From NCBI GenBank assembly GCA_028564925.1, contig CM053027.1, positions 238,099,713 through 238,163,712 of the forward strand: a DNA stretch of 64,000 nt. Reading direction: 5' to 3'. Within the stretch, counting starts at the first letter, position 1, and every line of letters begins with the position of its first letter. The stretch comes from Lithobates sylvaticus. Taxonomy: Eukaryota; Chordata; Amphibia; Anura; Ranidae. The translations under genes were made by a program, and so were the position numbers. Shown one piece after another: positions 45,013 through 57,383 of the stretch. The notes under the pieces were generated by a model. It saw only the letters and a list, made by a program, of their open reading frames with translations, was not told the origin of the DNA and did no database searches.

Positions 45013-48000
45013 TTAGGTGTCTATTGTGTGGCCTCTCAGGGCCTGGCCTTCAGCCGAGAATATGAACATAGTCCATAATGGCCAAGTTTTGGTAAATGTC
45101 TCTTGCCTTTTTTGTGATGTAAGGATGAGGTCCTCCATTTGCCTGATTTCCTCTACCTTTTGGAGCCAGAGGTCAATGGACGGCGGGAGGGCAGATTTCC
45201 AGCACAGTGGGATGCATGCCTTGGCTGCGTCAAGTAAGTGGCGAATTACCGATTTTTTATATTTCCTGTTGGGGATGTCATTCGCGTGAAGGAGAAATAA
45301 TGCTGGGTCGGCCACAATGGGCCGCTCCGTGAGTTTTTGGATCGTTTCCTGAATCACTTTCCAGTAATGTTGTAGCTTGGGGCATGACCAAAAGATGTGT
45401 AATATGGTACCTTTTTCCGTTTGACAGCGCCAGCACATGTCTGTCGCCGTCGGGAAGATCCTATGTAGTAGCACCGGGGTCTTGTACCAACGCGATACAA
45501 TCTTATAATTGGTCTCTTGCGTCTTGGCGCAGATAGAGGATTTATGTGTGTAGTGAAGGATATGACGTCTTTTGGTGGGGCTAAACTGAGCTCCCAGATC
45601 TTCTTCCCATTTAAGTAGGCCCAGAGGCACGAAGTCCCCTGGGGGGTCGTTTATGAGAGAGTAGGTCAGGGAAAGTGTGTGTGGTATAACTCCCCTGTGT
45701 CGTTGCAAAGGTCTTCTAATGTCGTAAGCGGTTGGTCGTCGTCTGGGGGTGTTGGGATGGTGTTAAGGAAATGGCGTAACTGTAGCGCTCTCATAAAATC
45801 TAGGTGGAATGGACCCGAAGGGTCAGATAGTTCCTCGATCGAGTTCCATCTCCCTCTACGACTAAAGTGGGATGCCTGGTGTATCCCTGCCTCCGCCAAG
45901 GCCCGAAAGGGTCCATCTCCAATGCCTGGGGTGAATAAGGGGTTCCCTAATATTGGGTATAGAGGAGAATTTGGAGTGGAAAGAGACATCTGGGACATGA
46001 GACGAGCACAAATCCCCAATGTGTTTCCAACTAATGGGTGGCGTTTAATCTCAGGCGGTAGTCCCCTATAACACCACGGCATCCTACGGAGAGGTACCAC
46101 ACTTTGGGCCTGTTCCACCTGAGTCCACAGCTTGGTCTCATGGTGTCGACACCAGTCCAACAACCTACTAAAGTGGACCGCTTGGTAGTAGGCGCGTAAG
46201 TTTGGTAGTGCCAGACCACCGTACTGCTTGGGGAGAACCAAAAGTTTCTTGGCCCAAACAAACTCCGTGAAGAGGGATTGTGTCTGCTTAAAGTATGTGT
46301 ATGCTGGTATGTGCTATGGGCAGTGCCTGCATTAAGTAGAGAAATTTCGGGAGAATTTACATTTTCAGGATATTGCAGCGACCCAGCCACGAATGTAGGC
46401 CAGATTGCCATTGCTGTAGCAGCGCCCTGAACTTTTTCAGGAGGGGGGGAAAGTTGAGGTCGTAGATCTTCGAGATTTTTTGAGGGTTGTATGTCCCTAA
46501 GTACTTCAGGGCCGTGTTCGTCCATTTCAATTTAAAGTTGGATTGGAGTTGCGGGAGTTGGGCTGGTGGTATATTTACTCACATTGCTTCCGATTTGGTA
46601 AAATGAATCTTTAAATTGGATAACATGCCATATGTTTTAAACTCACTTAGTAGATTCGGGAGGGATATCACTGGGTTTGAGAGGGTGAACATCAAGTCGT
46701 CGGCGTACACCGACACTTTGTACTGGGATTGCTTTACCGGGATCCCCGTGATATTCGGGTTTTGCCTCACATGGGCTAGGAATGGTTCAAGGGATAGTGC
46801 AAAAAGGATGGGTGATAATGGGCAGCCATGACGTGTCCCATTCGTGATCGAGAAGGGGTCTGACATAATGCCGTTTGCTCTTACCCTTGCCGTCGGCCGT
46901 GTATATATTGCTGTAATCCAATTCAACATATTGTCCCCTAGGCCTAAGTGATTCAGCGTGGTAAACATGAAGTCCCAGCTCACCCTGTCAAAGGCCTTCT
47001 CAGCGTCTGTGCTGAGAAAGACACTTGGTATTTTGGTGAGGGTTGTTCGGTACAGCAGGTCTATCACTTTAGTGGTGTTGTCCCTCGCTTCCCTGGACAG
47101 AACAAAGCCCACCTGGTCTAGGTGAACAACATGTGGTATGTGTGATTTGAAGTCTTGTGGCCAGAATTTTCGTGAACAACTTCAAATCTGTATTCAACAG
47201 AGATATTGGGCGGTAGCTCCCGCACTGTCCTGGATCTTTCCCCTCCTTGGGGATAACTGCTATTTGAGCTAGGAGCATTGTGTCATGAAGTTTATTACCT
47301 TTGCTGAGGGCATTCAGGAGTGTGACCAAGTGGTTGCCTAGTGATGGAAGGAATGTTTGATAATATTGTATCGTGAGGCCGTCGTGTTACCTATCGCTCC
47401 TTGCACTTTGGTCAGGGTTATGGGTTCCTCTAACAGTTGACAGATATCTGCCTCTAGAGAGGGCATCCTAGATTCCTCTATATATCTCCGTATCTGGTCT
47501 GTCGATGGACGTGTGGTGTTCAAGTTGTAGAGAGTTTCGTAATAGGATTTAAACTCTTGGGCTATTTGTTTGGGTAGCGTCTGTTTCTGTCCTGTTGGGG
47601 TATGTATGTGTGGTATATATGTCGCCGCTGTCTGTGTCTTTAAAGTCTGCCGCACTTATTTCCTGACTCGTAAGATTTTTTACGAGCGATCTGCATTGCC
47701 GCTTTGGCTTTAAACTGGAGCAGGTTTGTTAGTTGTATTCGGACCGTATCTAGTTCACTCCCTATCGATCTGGTCGGTGTCTGCTTGTGATCCTTTTCTA
47801 GTTTCTGGAGTTTATCTAGTAGGCCTGATATTTGGGCAGTTCTCAGTTTCTTGACCCTCGCCTCGTGCTTTATTAGCACTCTGGATCACCGCTTTGTGCG
47901 CTTCCCATATGAGTCCCATGTCGCATTCCGGGGTGATATTTGTATGGAAATAATGACCGAGTTCCTTCGTGACGTCTGCTAGAGTCTCTGGGTCTTGGAG

Positions 48001-48767
48001 AAGGCTCTCGTTAAGCCTCCATGTCTGTTTCGGTTTGGTATGATAGTCCGTCATTGTGTATTGCATCTCAACTGGTGCATGGTCTGACCATGTAATGGAT
48101 CCTATTGTTATATTTTTTACCGCTTATAATTGGTGGTGTGGGATAAGGAAATGGTCTATTCCTGAGTATACCTGATGTGTATGGGAGAAAAATGTGCAGT
48201 CACGTTCGCCGGGGTGGAAGAGACGCCAAGCAGTCTACTAGTCTTGCACTATGCAGGGCCGTGTGGATTACTTTACGTATCCCCCTAGAGGACGAGGAAG
48301 TTCCTGTGGACGTGTCTTCTGAGGGAGTTAAGAGGATGTTGAAATCTCCTCCTATAATAAGTTGGCCCTCTGAGAAGCTTTGGAGCATATTTAAATGCTT
48401 CCTTATGTATGAAGGTGTCTTGTTGGTTGTTCGGGGCATAGAAGTTTGCAATAGTCACCTTCACTTCCCCAATCAACCCCTTCAAAAATCTCCCCGCCGG
48501 ATCTGCCCTCCTGTCTACCAGAGTCCATGGTACCCTTGCTGCAATCTGAATGGACACCCCACAGGATTTTGCATCCGAGTGGGTGGAGTGATATACTGTT
48601 GGGTAAAACCTGTTCTTCAGTATTGGGAACTTATTTTCCCTAAAGTGTGTCTCCTGTATTAGCACAATATCCGCCTTCCTTTGTTTCATGTCGTTTAGTA
48701 ACGTCCGCCTTTTTTCTGGGACGTTAAGTCCCTTTGCGTTTAGCGTGACAATACGCAACGCGTCCAT
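45013..48767 (-). pseudogene. L1 ORF2, multiply frameshifted
   Basis: Colinear with ORF2 of copy 1 from ATG 48767 (MDALRIVTLNAKGLN) to the stop at 45013-45015. Recognisable parts are the endonuclease (QETHF, near 48650), the RT block with TDAEKAFDRVSW and YADD (46579-47112), and the cysteine motif CWRCQTEKGTILHIFWSC near 45375-45430. The reading shifts frame at least eight times across the gene. About 27 bp are missing near 47382, removing the KKGKAPGP part of the RT. The in-frame TAA at 46357-46359 sits at the same codon as in copy 1. One change in the RT is Arg-His for Arg-Gln in NGTRHGCPLSP. This copy cannot make an active protein. Confidence 0.92.
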
Positions 48768-50192
48768 GTCTACCCGGGCTCGGGGGGGAAGCTTAGGGGG
48801 GTGTGAGGGGGGAGGGGGAAAGATAGAGGGGTGTTTAGACTATAGAAATAGTGCGAGAAAGAAAGGAGGGAGAGTAAAGAACAAGAATGGACCTTCCTAG
48901 AAAGTCCAAATTATTCCGTGAGCAAATATGCTCTCGGTACGTTCTGAGCAGCAGGAACGTACCCTAAATTCACAGCGATATTGCTGTACCGACGTCCGTC
49001 GGCTCCAGCCGACAAAACGTTAACCTAGGTGAAGGTTTGTTTAGCGAGGGACCTCGGGGGAAGCTCCCTCCCTCCCCAGGCCCCCAGACCTTTTGTTGTG
49101 TAGATGTGTGAGAGTATATGAGTCAGCAAAAGTGTAAATGTGGGTACCATCTAAAAGTGCAAAAGGAAACCATCATCACATATTATGTCGGTGATGTTTA
49201 CAGATTCCAATCTATACGCTTTAACTTATACAGTATAATGGAACAAATAACATACAACCCACCGTCCGGCCATTCTATATCTGAACTTTGTAAATAAAAT
49301 AAGGCAAGCTAAGATACATGTCTCCCCCGTTCCCATCTCCTCTGTCTCCTTCTCCCCTCTCCAAGCTCCTGGTCAGCCAGGCTCCTACAACTTTTGGGAG
49401 AGCCCTATTATCTGGAGAGAGAGGAGGACACTACTATGCAGCCCAACCCTCCCCATTCACCTCCCCCACCCCCCCCCACCCCAAAGTCAGCCTTTGCATT
49501 TAGTAGCTTCAACTAACATCAGACCTGAGTAGTACCCTGTCATGGGCTCATAGTTCGGCATTGGTCGTATAGTTTCTGGTCCTGACTTCGTCCCATATAG
49601 AGCTAAGGCGGCCACGTAGAAGTGTGGCGACCACCCCCCCCCCTCCCCCACCACCCAGCAAAAATTATCTATCCACATACTTGAAACTGGTGGAGGAGTC
49701 TAACTGTCCTCTTTTCCTCAGAAAAAACAGTACCTGACTTGCCTGCATGGGTCAGGGAGGTCTGCAGCTGAACGGAGATGGTGGTGTGGAGTCATAGACA
49801 TGGGAGTGCGTACGGTGCAAAAAAAGCCCCCCTCTCAACCATAGTCACCATGGGGTGGGGAATGCGGGAGAAAAGGGGTACGGACCCCTACCAACACGTC
49901 CCCGGTATGTTCTCTGGTAAGTTCCCAGTATGGTCCCGGATCAATGGCGGGGCATGTGTGGCTCTATGGGCGGTCGCCTGCCAGGTTACTGCATGTGCAA
50001 AAAAAAAAAAACGCGCACAGCCTGGGTGTCAGAAATCTGCATTTACTTGGGCTTCAGGAGGGGGGATCTGGGGTACATTGCAACAAGGGCCACGGGGGGA
50101 TAGCAGCCTGGGGGTAACTTGGCCGGTCGGGAAAGCCGGGAACTGTCTACTTGGTGTGATGAGCGTAGCAGGTTTAGGACTCACGTGTACCC
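48768..50192 (-). other. Long L1 inter-ORF region, copy 2
   Basis: 1.42 kb without an open frame, colinear with 8808-10244. It includes the GTGAGT next to the ORF1 stop and the pyrimidine tract before ORF2. Confidence 0.75.
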
Positions 50193-51112
50193 TCAGAAGC
50201 CGCAGGTTGGGACCTTCCTCTGTCGTTGTGGGCGTGCAGGTAGGTTGAAGTCTCCTCGGGATGGTCCCATCCGGCCAGGTGCTCTTGGGAGTGGTGCCAA
50301 CCAATTCGGGACTGATATCGGTTCCGCTCCTACAAAGGAAAAGAAGGCTGGGAGATACTCCGTCGTGCGCATGGTGAAGGAGGCACGGTCTTTACGTAAC
50401 ATCACCGCCAGGGGGTACCCCCACCGGTACGTGTAGCCTCGTCTCCTGGCAACTTCAAGGGCAGGTTTCAGGATGGCTCGGCGCTGCAATGTGGCCCTTG
50501 ACAGGTCCGGCAATATCTATATCTGTGCGCCATCAAATTCTATCTCCCATGGTCCCAGGCTTTGCGTAGAATCATTTCTTTTAGTGTGTACCTGTGTAGG
50601 CGGCAGAGAACGTCTCGTGGTCGGTCCGGGTCTGCCGATCTGGGGCCCAAAGTGCGGTGCACCCGGTCAAATTCCAGGGTGGGAGGTGGGTTTTCTAGGA
50701 GGGCCTGCAATATTGCCGTTACAGTTGCGGCCAAATCTTCGGAGCCGGTAGCCTCGGGGATCCCCCGCAGTCGCAGATTGTTCTGGCGGCTGCGGTCCTC
50801 GATTTCCTCCAGGCGCAGCTGCATCTCCTGGGCTGTTCTCGAGTTGGTATCTTGGGCCCGCTTCAGATCTTGTACTCTAGATGTCAACGATGCCAGCAGG
50901 GTTTCTCCGGAGGATACACGTTCCTCCACTCCATGCAACTCCTCTCTCACCTCCTGGAGGTCCCTGTTGTGGGCCTCCTCGATCCTCAGTATGAGGCCCT
51001 CAATGTCCGCTCTCGTGGGCAATGCCTCAATATCGGCCCGTGTGGGGAGAGCTCTCAGCATGTTGCGGAGATCTTCATCCATGCTGTGCTGGTGTTGGGC
51101 TGAGCCTGCCAT
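50193..51112 (-). pseudogene. L1 ORF1 (coiled coil plus RRM), disabled
   Basis: The ORF1 protein is the RNA-binding, trimer-forming chaperone of L1. From the Met at 51112 there is a long heptad-rich helix (LRALPTRADIE, EEAHNRDLQEVREELHGVEE) and then an RRM-type region (NNLRLRGIPE, FDRVHRTLG, LHRYTLKEMILRKAW). After a frameshift near 50545 and a TAG at 50517-50519, the C-terminal domain follows (DLSRATLQRRA, RKDRASFTMRTTE), ending at 50193. The frame is also open upstream of 51112 to about 51424 without an ATG (words such as SQPGITQFFRGN), so the true start probably lay further 5' and has been lost. The C-terminal part is the only part present in copy 1. Confidence 0.88.
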
Positions 51113-51461
51113 GACTGCTCCGATTGCTGCTGGGGCACTTTCAGGGGTCTCTGGATCTGGAGCGGGGGTTGTGTCCCAGTCAGCGCCGCTAGCTTCTGTG
51201 CTAACTGCACGTGGCGTGGTTGCAATGGCGCCCGGAGAGGCACCCTGGTTTCCCCTGAAGAACTGCGTTATGCCCGGCTGGGAGACAGAATTTCGGTTCC
51301 CTCTTGTTGCCGAACGTGTCCTGCACCTGCTGCTGATGTTAATGCCGCTCTCACTCCGTAGTATGTAGGGTTTTAGGTCCGTTAAGGTAGGTCGGGCCGG
51401 GAGCTCCTCCAGAACACGTCTTTACCCGTCCATCGCCAGGCCACGCCCCCAGCATGTCCAG

Positions 51462-51568
51462 GGTGTCCATGTTTTGATATATTGTTCCTTTTGGTGTCGT
51501 TTCATGAGGATTAATTCCTCCATTTTCTTAATTTCCTCCACTTTTTTTGAACCACATCCCTATAGCGT
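51462..51568 (-). repeat. L1 ORF2 C-terminal fragment fused to the 5' end of L1 copy 2
   Basis: The minus-strand reading FKKVEEIKKMEELILMKR, then KEQYIKTWTPW, matches the last part of ORF2 (compare QKVEEIRQMEDLILTSQK in copy 2 itself). It joins the L1 copy 2 leader with no 3' UTR or tail between. The gypsy element cuts it at 51569. Confidence 0.75.
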
Positions 51569-52312
51569 GTTTCCAGGCTTTCCGTGCGCACACGTTTCCA
51601 GGCTTTCCGTGCGCACACTGGTGCGCGGCGGGTGCGCGCGCGCGTGCACGTTAGCGTGCGCACACTGGTGCGCGGCGGGTGCGCGCGCGTGCACGTTAGC
51701 GCGCGCGGCGCGCGCGGCGGCGCGCGTGTGCGCATGCGCGAGAGCGCAATTGGCGCCAAAACGGGCTTTAAAAGCCCAGCAGTGACACTCAGCCAATGCT
51801 GTGTTGTCTTAAAGCTTCCTGCTTTATCAGCCATCTGAAAACCTGATCTGAACGTTTGAACCTGTGATCTTCTGTTACCGACCCGGCTCTGTTTGGACTA
51901 ATCTGCCTTCTCCTATCCGACCCGGCCTGCCTGACCTTGTCTGCATTTGCTTTTGGTTACCGACTCCTGCCTGCCTACCGACTCTGCCATTGCCTGCTCC
52001 TATCATCTGATCTGCTGTTGCCAAACGGACTGTTTGACCTTGCCCTGCCGATTCCCGTTTGTCTGATCCGCCTGCTGCCTGGTTCTATTGTATCCTGCTT
52101 CACCACCTACAACTGCAGACTTACACCCTGCCATCTGCATACGGGCACTACTGGAAGACCTCCCTGTTGATCCAACACCTTCCTCTACCAACCAGGCACT
52201 CCTACCCCACTGTGCTCACGTGACCACTGTCCCCATCTCCAGTGGCACGTGAACCAGCGCTGTATGAGAGGTCTCCTCCTACAAGTCAGGCTCAACGTCC
52301 AGGTACGCAACA
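51569..52312 (+). repeat. 5' LTR of the gypsy element
   Basis: Matches 56694-57380. It holds a GC-rich alternating purine-pyrimidine block, a TATA-like CTTTAAAAGCCC near 51768, and a C/T-rich GACTCCTGCCTGCCTACCGA part. The exact 3' edge is uncertain because the two repeats stay alike into the gag leader. Confidence 0.8.
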
Positions 52313-55300
52313 GTACAACACAGCCATGACTGAGCCTGCAGGAGAGACCCCTCCCATGACAGATATCTGCTCTCACCTGTCAGCCCTCACCCAAGCCGTA
52401 AAATCCTTAGAAGACGGTTATACCAGATTGGAGGGTCAAGTCCAGAACATCATTAACCCTGTACACAGGGCTCCTGGTTCCGTTACCGCACCTGCTCAGG
52501 CTGCTTCCTCTCCTTCTGTCGTCATGCTTCCACCTGAACCAAGGGTCCCCATACCTGAGAGGTTTTCAGGGGACCGAACTAAATTCCGGGCCTTCCGCAG
52601 CGCTTGTCAACTTTATTTCGCCCTGCAACCCCGGACTTTCTCACTTGAAGCCACTAAAGTGGGGTTTGTGAACTCCCTGCTGTTAGGAGAACCACAGATC
52701 TGGGCACACCGACTTCTCGAAGAGGACTCTATTTTGATTCAGTCACTAACGGCCTTCTTCGAAGCTATGTCCCAGCTTTATGAAGATCCTGAACGGGTAG
52801 CCACAGCAGAAGCCACCTTAACTACGCTCCAGCAGGGTCGCCGGGCGGCCGAGGATTACATCTCAGATTTTAGACGCTGGAGTGCAGACACTCAATGGAA
52901 TGATGCAGCTCTACGGCATCAGTTCCGCATGGGCCTATCAGAAGGACTGAAAGATGAACTGGCCCGGGTAGGCATACCTGATACTCTTGAGGCTTTAATT
53001 ACCCTAACAATCCAGATTGATCGCCGTCTTCGGGAACGTCGCACTGAACGGTCCTTTCAACATAATCGCCCTACTTGGGTGACTGCTAAAGCTCCAATTC
53101 CTGCTGCCCGCTACCTACCTCCACCCAACTTCCAGCCGACCCGCCCTGCACCTGACACCTCCGAGCCGATGCAGTTGGGACTGATTCGACCCACCTTAAC
53201 CCCAGAAGAGCGCACGCGTCGCCACCAACTGAACCTCTGCCTGTACTGTGGAGCAACAGGACACTACGTGCGCAACTGCCCAGTCAAGATGCGTAAGTGC
53301 TCTTTCTCTGTTCCTGCCAGTCTTTCAGCACTTTCTGCTAACACAACCCACATTGCTCTTCCTCTCTCATTACAGCTCCACGGAAGGACAATTCCAGTTA
53401 AAGCAATTATTGACTCCGGAGCATGCAGTTGCTTCATTGACTCTGCCTTCGCCAGCCAACACAACATTCCCTTACAGAATAAGACCCACCGACTTTCAGT
53501 CTTTTTGGCCGATGGCTCCCGCATCAGCTCCGGGCAGGTGACCCAAGAGACTTTTCCCTTACCTGCCATCACTTCCTCCCAGCATAAGGAGCTTCTGACC
53601 CTTGATGTTATCTCTTCCCCGTTGTTCCCAATCGTTCAGGGCATTCCCTGGCTTCAGGCCCATAATCCCTCCATCAATTGGACTACCAGAGAGATCAGGT
53701 TCTTGTCCCCCTACTGCCAAGAACACTGTCAACACGAGTCTACTCAATCATCTGTCACCTTATTTTGCATGGACATTGATCAGAACCTACGCCAATCAGT
53801 ACCCGAACCGTATCATGGGTTCCTCGATGTTTTCAGTAAAAAGGGAGCAGACTCTCTTCCACCCCATCGGGCATATGACTGCCCAATTGAACTTTTACCC
53901 GGGGCTGAAATTCCCTTTGGGCGCATTTTTCCCTTGTCAGAAAAAGAACAGGAAGCATTAAAGGTTTACATCAACGAAAACCTGGAAAAGGGATTCATTC
54001 GCCCATCTACCTCTCCAGCTGGTGCTGGAATATTTTTCGTGACTAAGAAGGATCAGACTCTCCGCCCGTGTGTGGATTACCGGGAATTGAATAAAATCAC
54101 GGTCAAGAACCGTTACCCGTTGCCCTTAATACCCGAATTATTCCAAAAACATTAAGGTCTGCTACTATTTTTACGAAACTCGATCTAAGAGGGGCATACA
54201 ATCTGGTCCGCATCCGGGCTGGGCATGAGTGGAAGACGGCGTTCCGAACACGGTTCGGGCATTATGAATATTTGGTCATGCCCTTTGGTCTATGTAACGC
54301 ACCTGCCACTTTTCAACATCTCATTAACGATGTATTCAGAGACTTCTTAGATGTTTTTGTAATTGTTTATTTGGATGATATTTTGTTTTTTTCTGAATCC
54401 CTCAGCCAGCACCGGGAACACGTCTGCAGAGTCCTTGACCGTCTTCGCTTACATGGATTGTACGCAAAAGCAGAAAAGTGTCAGTTCGAGCAACCAGAGA
54501 TTCAGTTTTTGGGTTTGATCATCTCCGCAACCGGTATCAAGATGGATCCCCAAAAGGTGTCTGCTGTTTTAGACTGGCCTGCACCCGTAGATAAGAAAGG
54601 TATACAACGTTTCATTGGTTTCGCAAACTTTTACAGGAAATTTATCAAGGGATTCTCTGCCATCATCGCACCTATTACACGATTGACCCAACAACACGTC
54701 AGGTTTCATTGGAGTACAGAGGCTCAAGAGGCATTTGAGAGACTTAAGAAACTCTTTACATCAGCTCCAATTCTCAGTCATCCTAACCCATCCTTGCCCT
54801 TTTTATTAGAAGTTGACGCATCCGAAGTAGCGGTGGGAGCGGTCATTTCTCAAAGACAGGGTAAGGAGGATTTGATACATCCTGTAGGATTTTTCTCTCG
54901 AAAGTTATCTCCCGCTGAGAGAAATTACGATGTGGGAGATCGGGAACTTCTTGCCATCAAGACCGCTTTGGAAGAGTGGAGGTATCTGTTAGAGGGCGCG
55001 GCCCACCCGGTATTAATATATACCGACCATAAGAATTTAGAATACCTGAGATCTGCCAAACGCTTGAGACCCCGACAGGCTCGCTGGGCCTTGTTTTTCA
55101 CCCGCTTCTGTTTCCACATCACTTATCGGCCGGGATCAAAGAACGTCAAACCAGACGCACTGTCACGCATGCATGACAACCCAAAGGACTCACCTGCTCC
55201 TGACACAATTCTGCCCACAAACAGCTTCTTACTCTTACAAACAGATCTCTTATCCCTAATCAAAGAAGCTTCTACCCACTCTCCAAGGCCTTCAGGAACC

Positions 55301-56674
55301 ACCTTGACATCACGAGATGGCTTGTTATGGAAGGGAAGTCAAATCTTTGTCCCTGAAAGTATCCGAGTTAAGGTACTGACACTGCTTCATGATCATCCTT
55401 TAGCAGGACATTTTGGGGTACGGAAAACTCTTGAACTTGTACAACGTATATTCTGGTGGCCCAACTTAAAAGAGTTTTGTGGGAGATACGTCAGTTCCTG
55501 CCCCGTCTGCATACGGAACAAGACTTCAAGGAACCGAGCCTGGGGCCTGCTTAAACCCTTACCTGTACCGGACAGACCTTGGAAAATGATTTCTATGGAC
55601 TTTATAGTCGAATTACCTCGCTCTGAGGGGTGCACAGCCATTTTCGTGGTTGTGGATCGCCTATCTAAAATGGCCCATTTCGTGCCCTTGAAGGGAACCC
55701 CATCTGCCGCGGAGACGGCCCGTGTGTTTATCAAGGAGATCATCAGACTACACGGAGTACCTGCAAACATAGTCTCCGACAGAGGGGTGCAATTTACCTC
55801 ACGCTTCTGGAAAGCACTTTGTAAAATCTTGAAGATCGAGCTCGCTCTCTCCTCAGCCTACCACCCGCAAACTAATGGACAGACAGAGAGAACCAACCAA
55901 ACCCTCGAGCAATATATCAGATGTTTTACTTCTTTTTCACAGGACAATTGGGTTTCCCTGCTGCCTCTAGCGGAATTCGCATATAATAATACCAGCCACT
56001 CGGCCACTAACCAATCCCCCTTCTTTGCCAATTATGGTTTCCACTTAACCTTTTTACCAGATTTTGTTTCAGAATCCCCAGTTCCGGCAGTTCAGGAGAC
56101 GGTGGAGTTCCTCAAACGCAACAACCAGGTACTACAAGAAGCTGTGTCCAAGGCCCAGGCAGATAGCAAGAGAAACTTCGACCAAGGAAGAAGGGGGGAG
56201 CTGGTTCTGCAACCTGGAGATCAGGTATGGCTGTCTACAGACAACATTAAGTTGATTTGTCCTTCTAAGAAGCTTGCACCTAAATTTATGGGACCTTTTC
56301 CTGTTAAGAAAAAGATTAACGAAGTGGCCTATGAACTGTCTTTGCCTGACTCTCTTAAAGTTCACCCAGTATTTCACGTGTCTTTGTTGAAACCTGCTGT
56401 GCCTAATCCCTTCCCTGACAGAGGAACCGGCCTGCCTGAACCTGTTTTGGTGGATGGTAACCAGGAATATGAGGTGGAGGCAATCCTCAATTGTAGAAGA
56501 AGACACGGGCAAGTACAATTTTTGGTCAAATGGAAAGGGTACGGTCCAGAAAGCAATTCCTGGGAACCGGACAGTAATATACATGCTAAACGATTAGTTC
56601 GTACCTACCTGGCTTCCCACCCTGAGAAGGCAAGTCGCCTGGGCATCCGGAGGCTGCCCCTTGTGGGGGGGCAA

Positions 56675-57383
56675 TGTCAGGGACTTACCAGGCGTTTCCA
56701 GGCTTTCCGTGCGCACACTGGTGCGCGGCGGGCGCGCGCGCGTGCACGTTAGCGTGCGCGTGCACGTTGGCGCTCGTGGCGGCGCGCGTGCATGTGCGCA
56801 TGCGCGAGAGCGCAATTGGCGCCAAAACGGGCTTTAAAAGCCCAGCAGTGACACTCAGCCAGTGCTGTGTTGTCTTAAAGCTTCCTGCTTTATCAGCCAT
56901 CTGAAAACCTGATCTGAACGTTTGAACCTGTGATCTTCCGTTACCGACCCAGCTCTGTTTGGACTAATCTGCCTTCTCGTATCCGACCCGGCCTGCCTGA
57001 CCTTGTCTGCATTTGCTTTTGGTTACCGACTCCTGCCTGCCTACCGACTCTGCCATTGCCTGCTCCTATCATCTGATTGATCTGCTGTTGCCAACCGGAC
57101 TGTTTGACCTTGCCCTGCCGATTCCCGTTTGTCTGATCCGCCTGCTGCCTGGTTCTATTGTATCCTGCTTCACCACCTACAACTGCAGACTTACACCCTG
57201 CCATCTGCATACGGGCACTACTGGAAGACCTCCCTGTTGATCCAACACCTTCCTCTACCAACCAGGCACTCCTACCCCACTGTGCTCACGTGACCACTGT
57301 CCCCATCTCCAGTGGCACGTGAACCAGCGCTGTATGAGAGGTCTCCTCCTACAAGTCAGGCTCAACGTCCAGGTACGTAACAG
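56675..57383 (+). repeat. 3' LTR of the gypsy element
   Basis: Starts TGTCAGGGACTTACC after a G-rich polypurine tract (TTGTGGGGGGGCAA). The right edge is placed by comparison with the 5' side. Beyond it another ~55 bp of leader and gag-start sequence continues to 57437. Confidence 0.8.

Larger units (their letters stand above)
44302..51461 (-). mobile_element. L1/Tx1-type LINE, copy 2, near full length but decayed
   Basis: Poly(T) at 44302-44320 marks the 3' tail. ORF2 spans 45013-48767, the inter-ORF region 48768-50192, ORF1 50193-51112, and a 5' leader runs to about 51461 (GGGGGCGTGGCC on the minus strand, a usual LINE start). It is about 7.1 kb. It shares about 95% with copy 1 by eye and has more frameshifts. 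The 5' edge abuts a fragment of another L1. Confidence 0.9.

Noticed and set aside
50562-51368. A plus-strand open frame of 268 codons
   Set aside because: It is antisense to L1 ORF1, whose coiled coil and RRM motifs on the minus strand explain the region.
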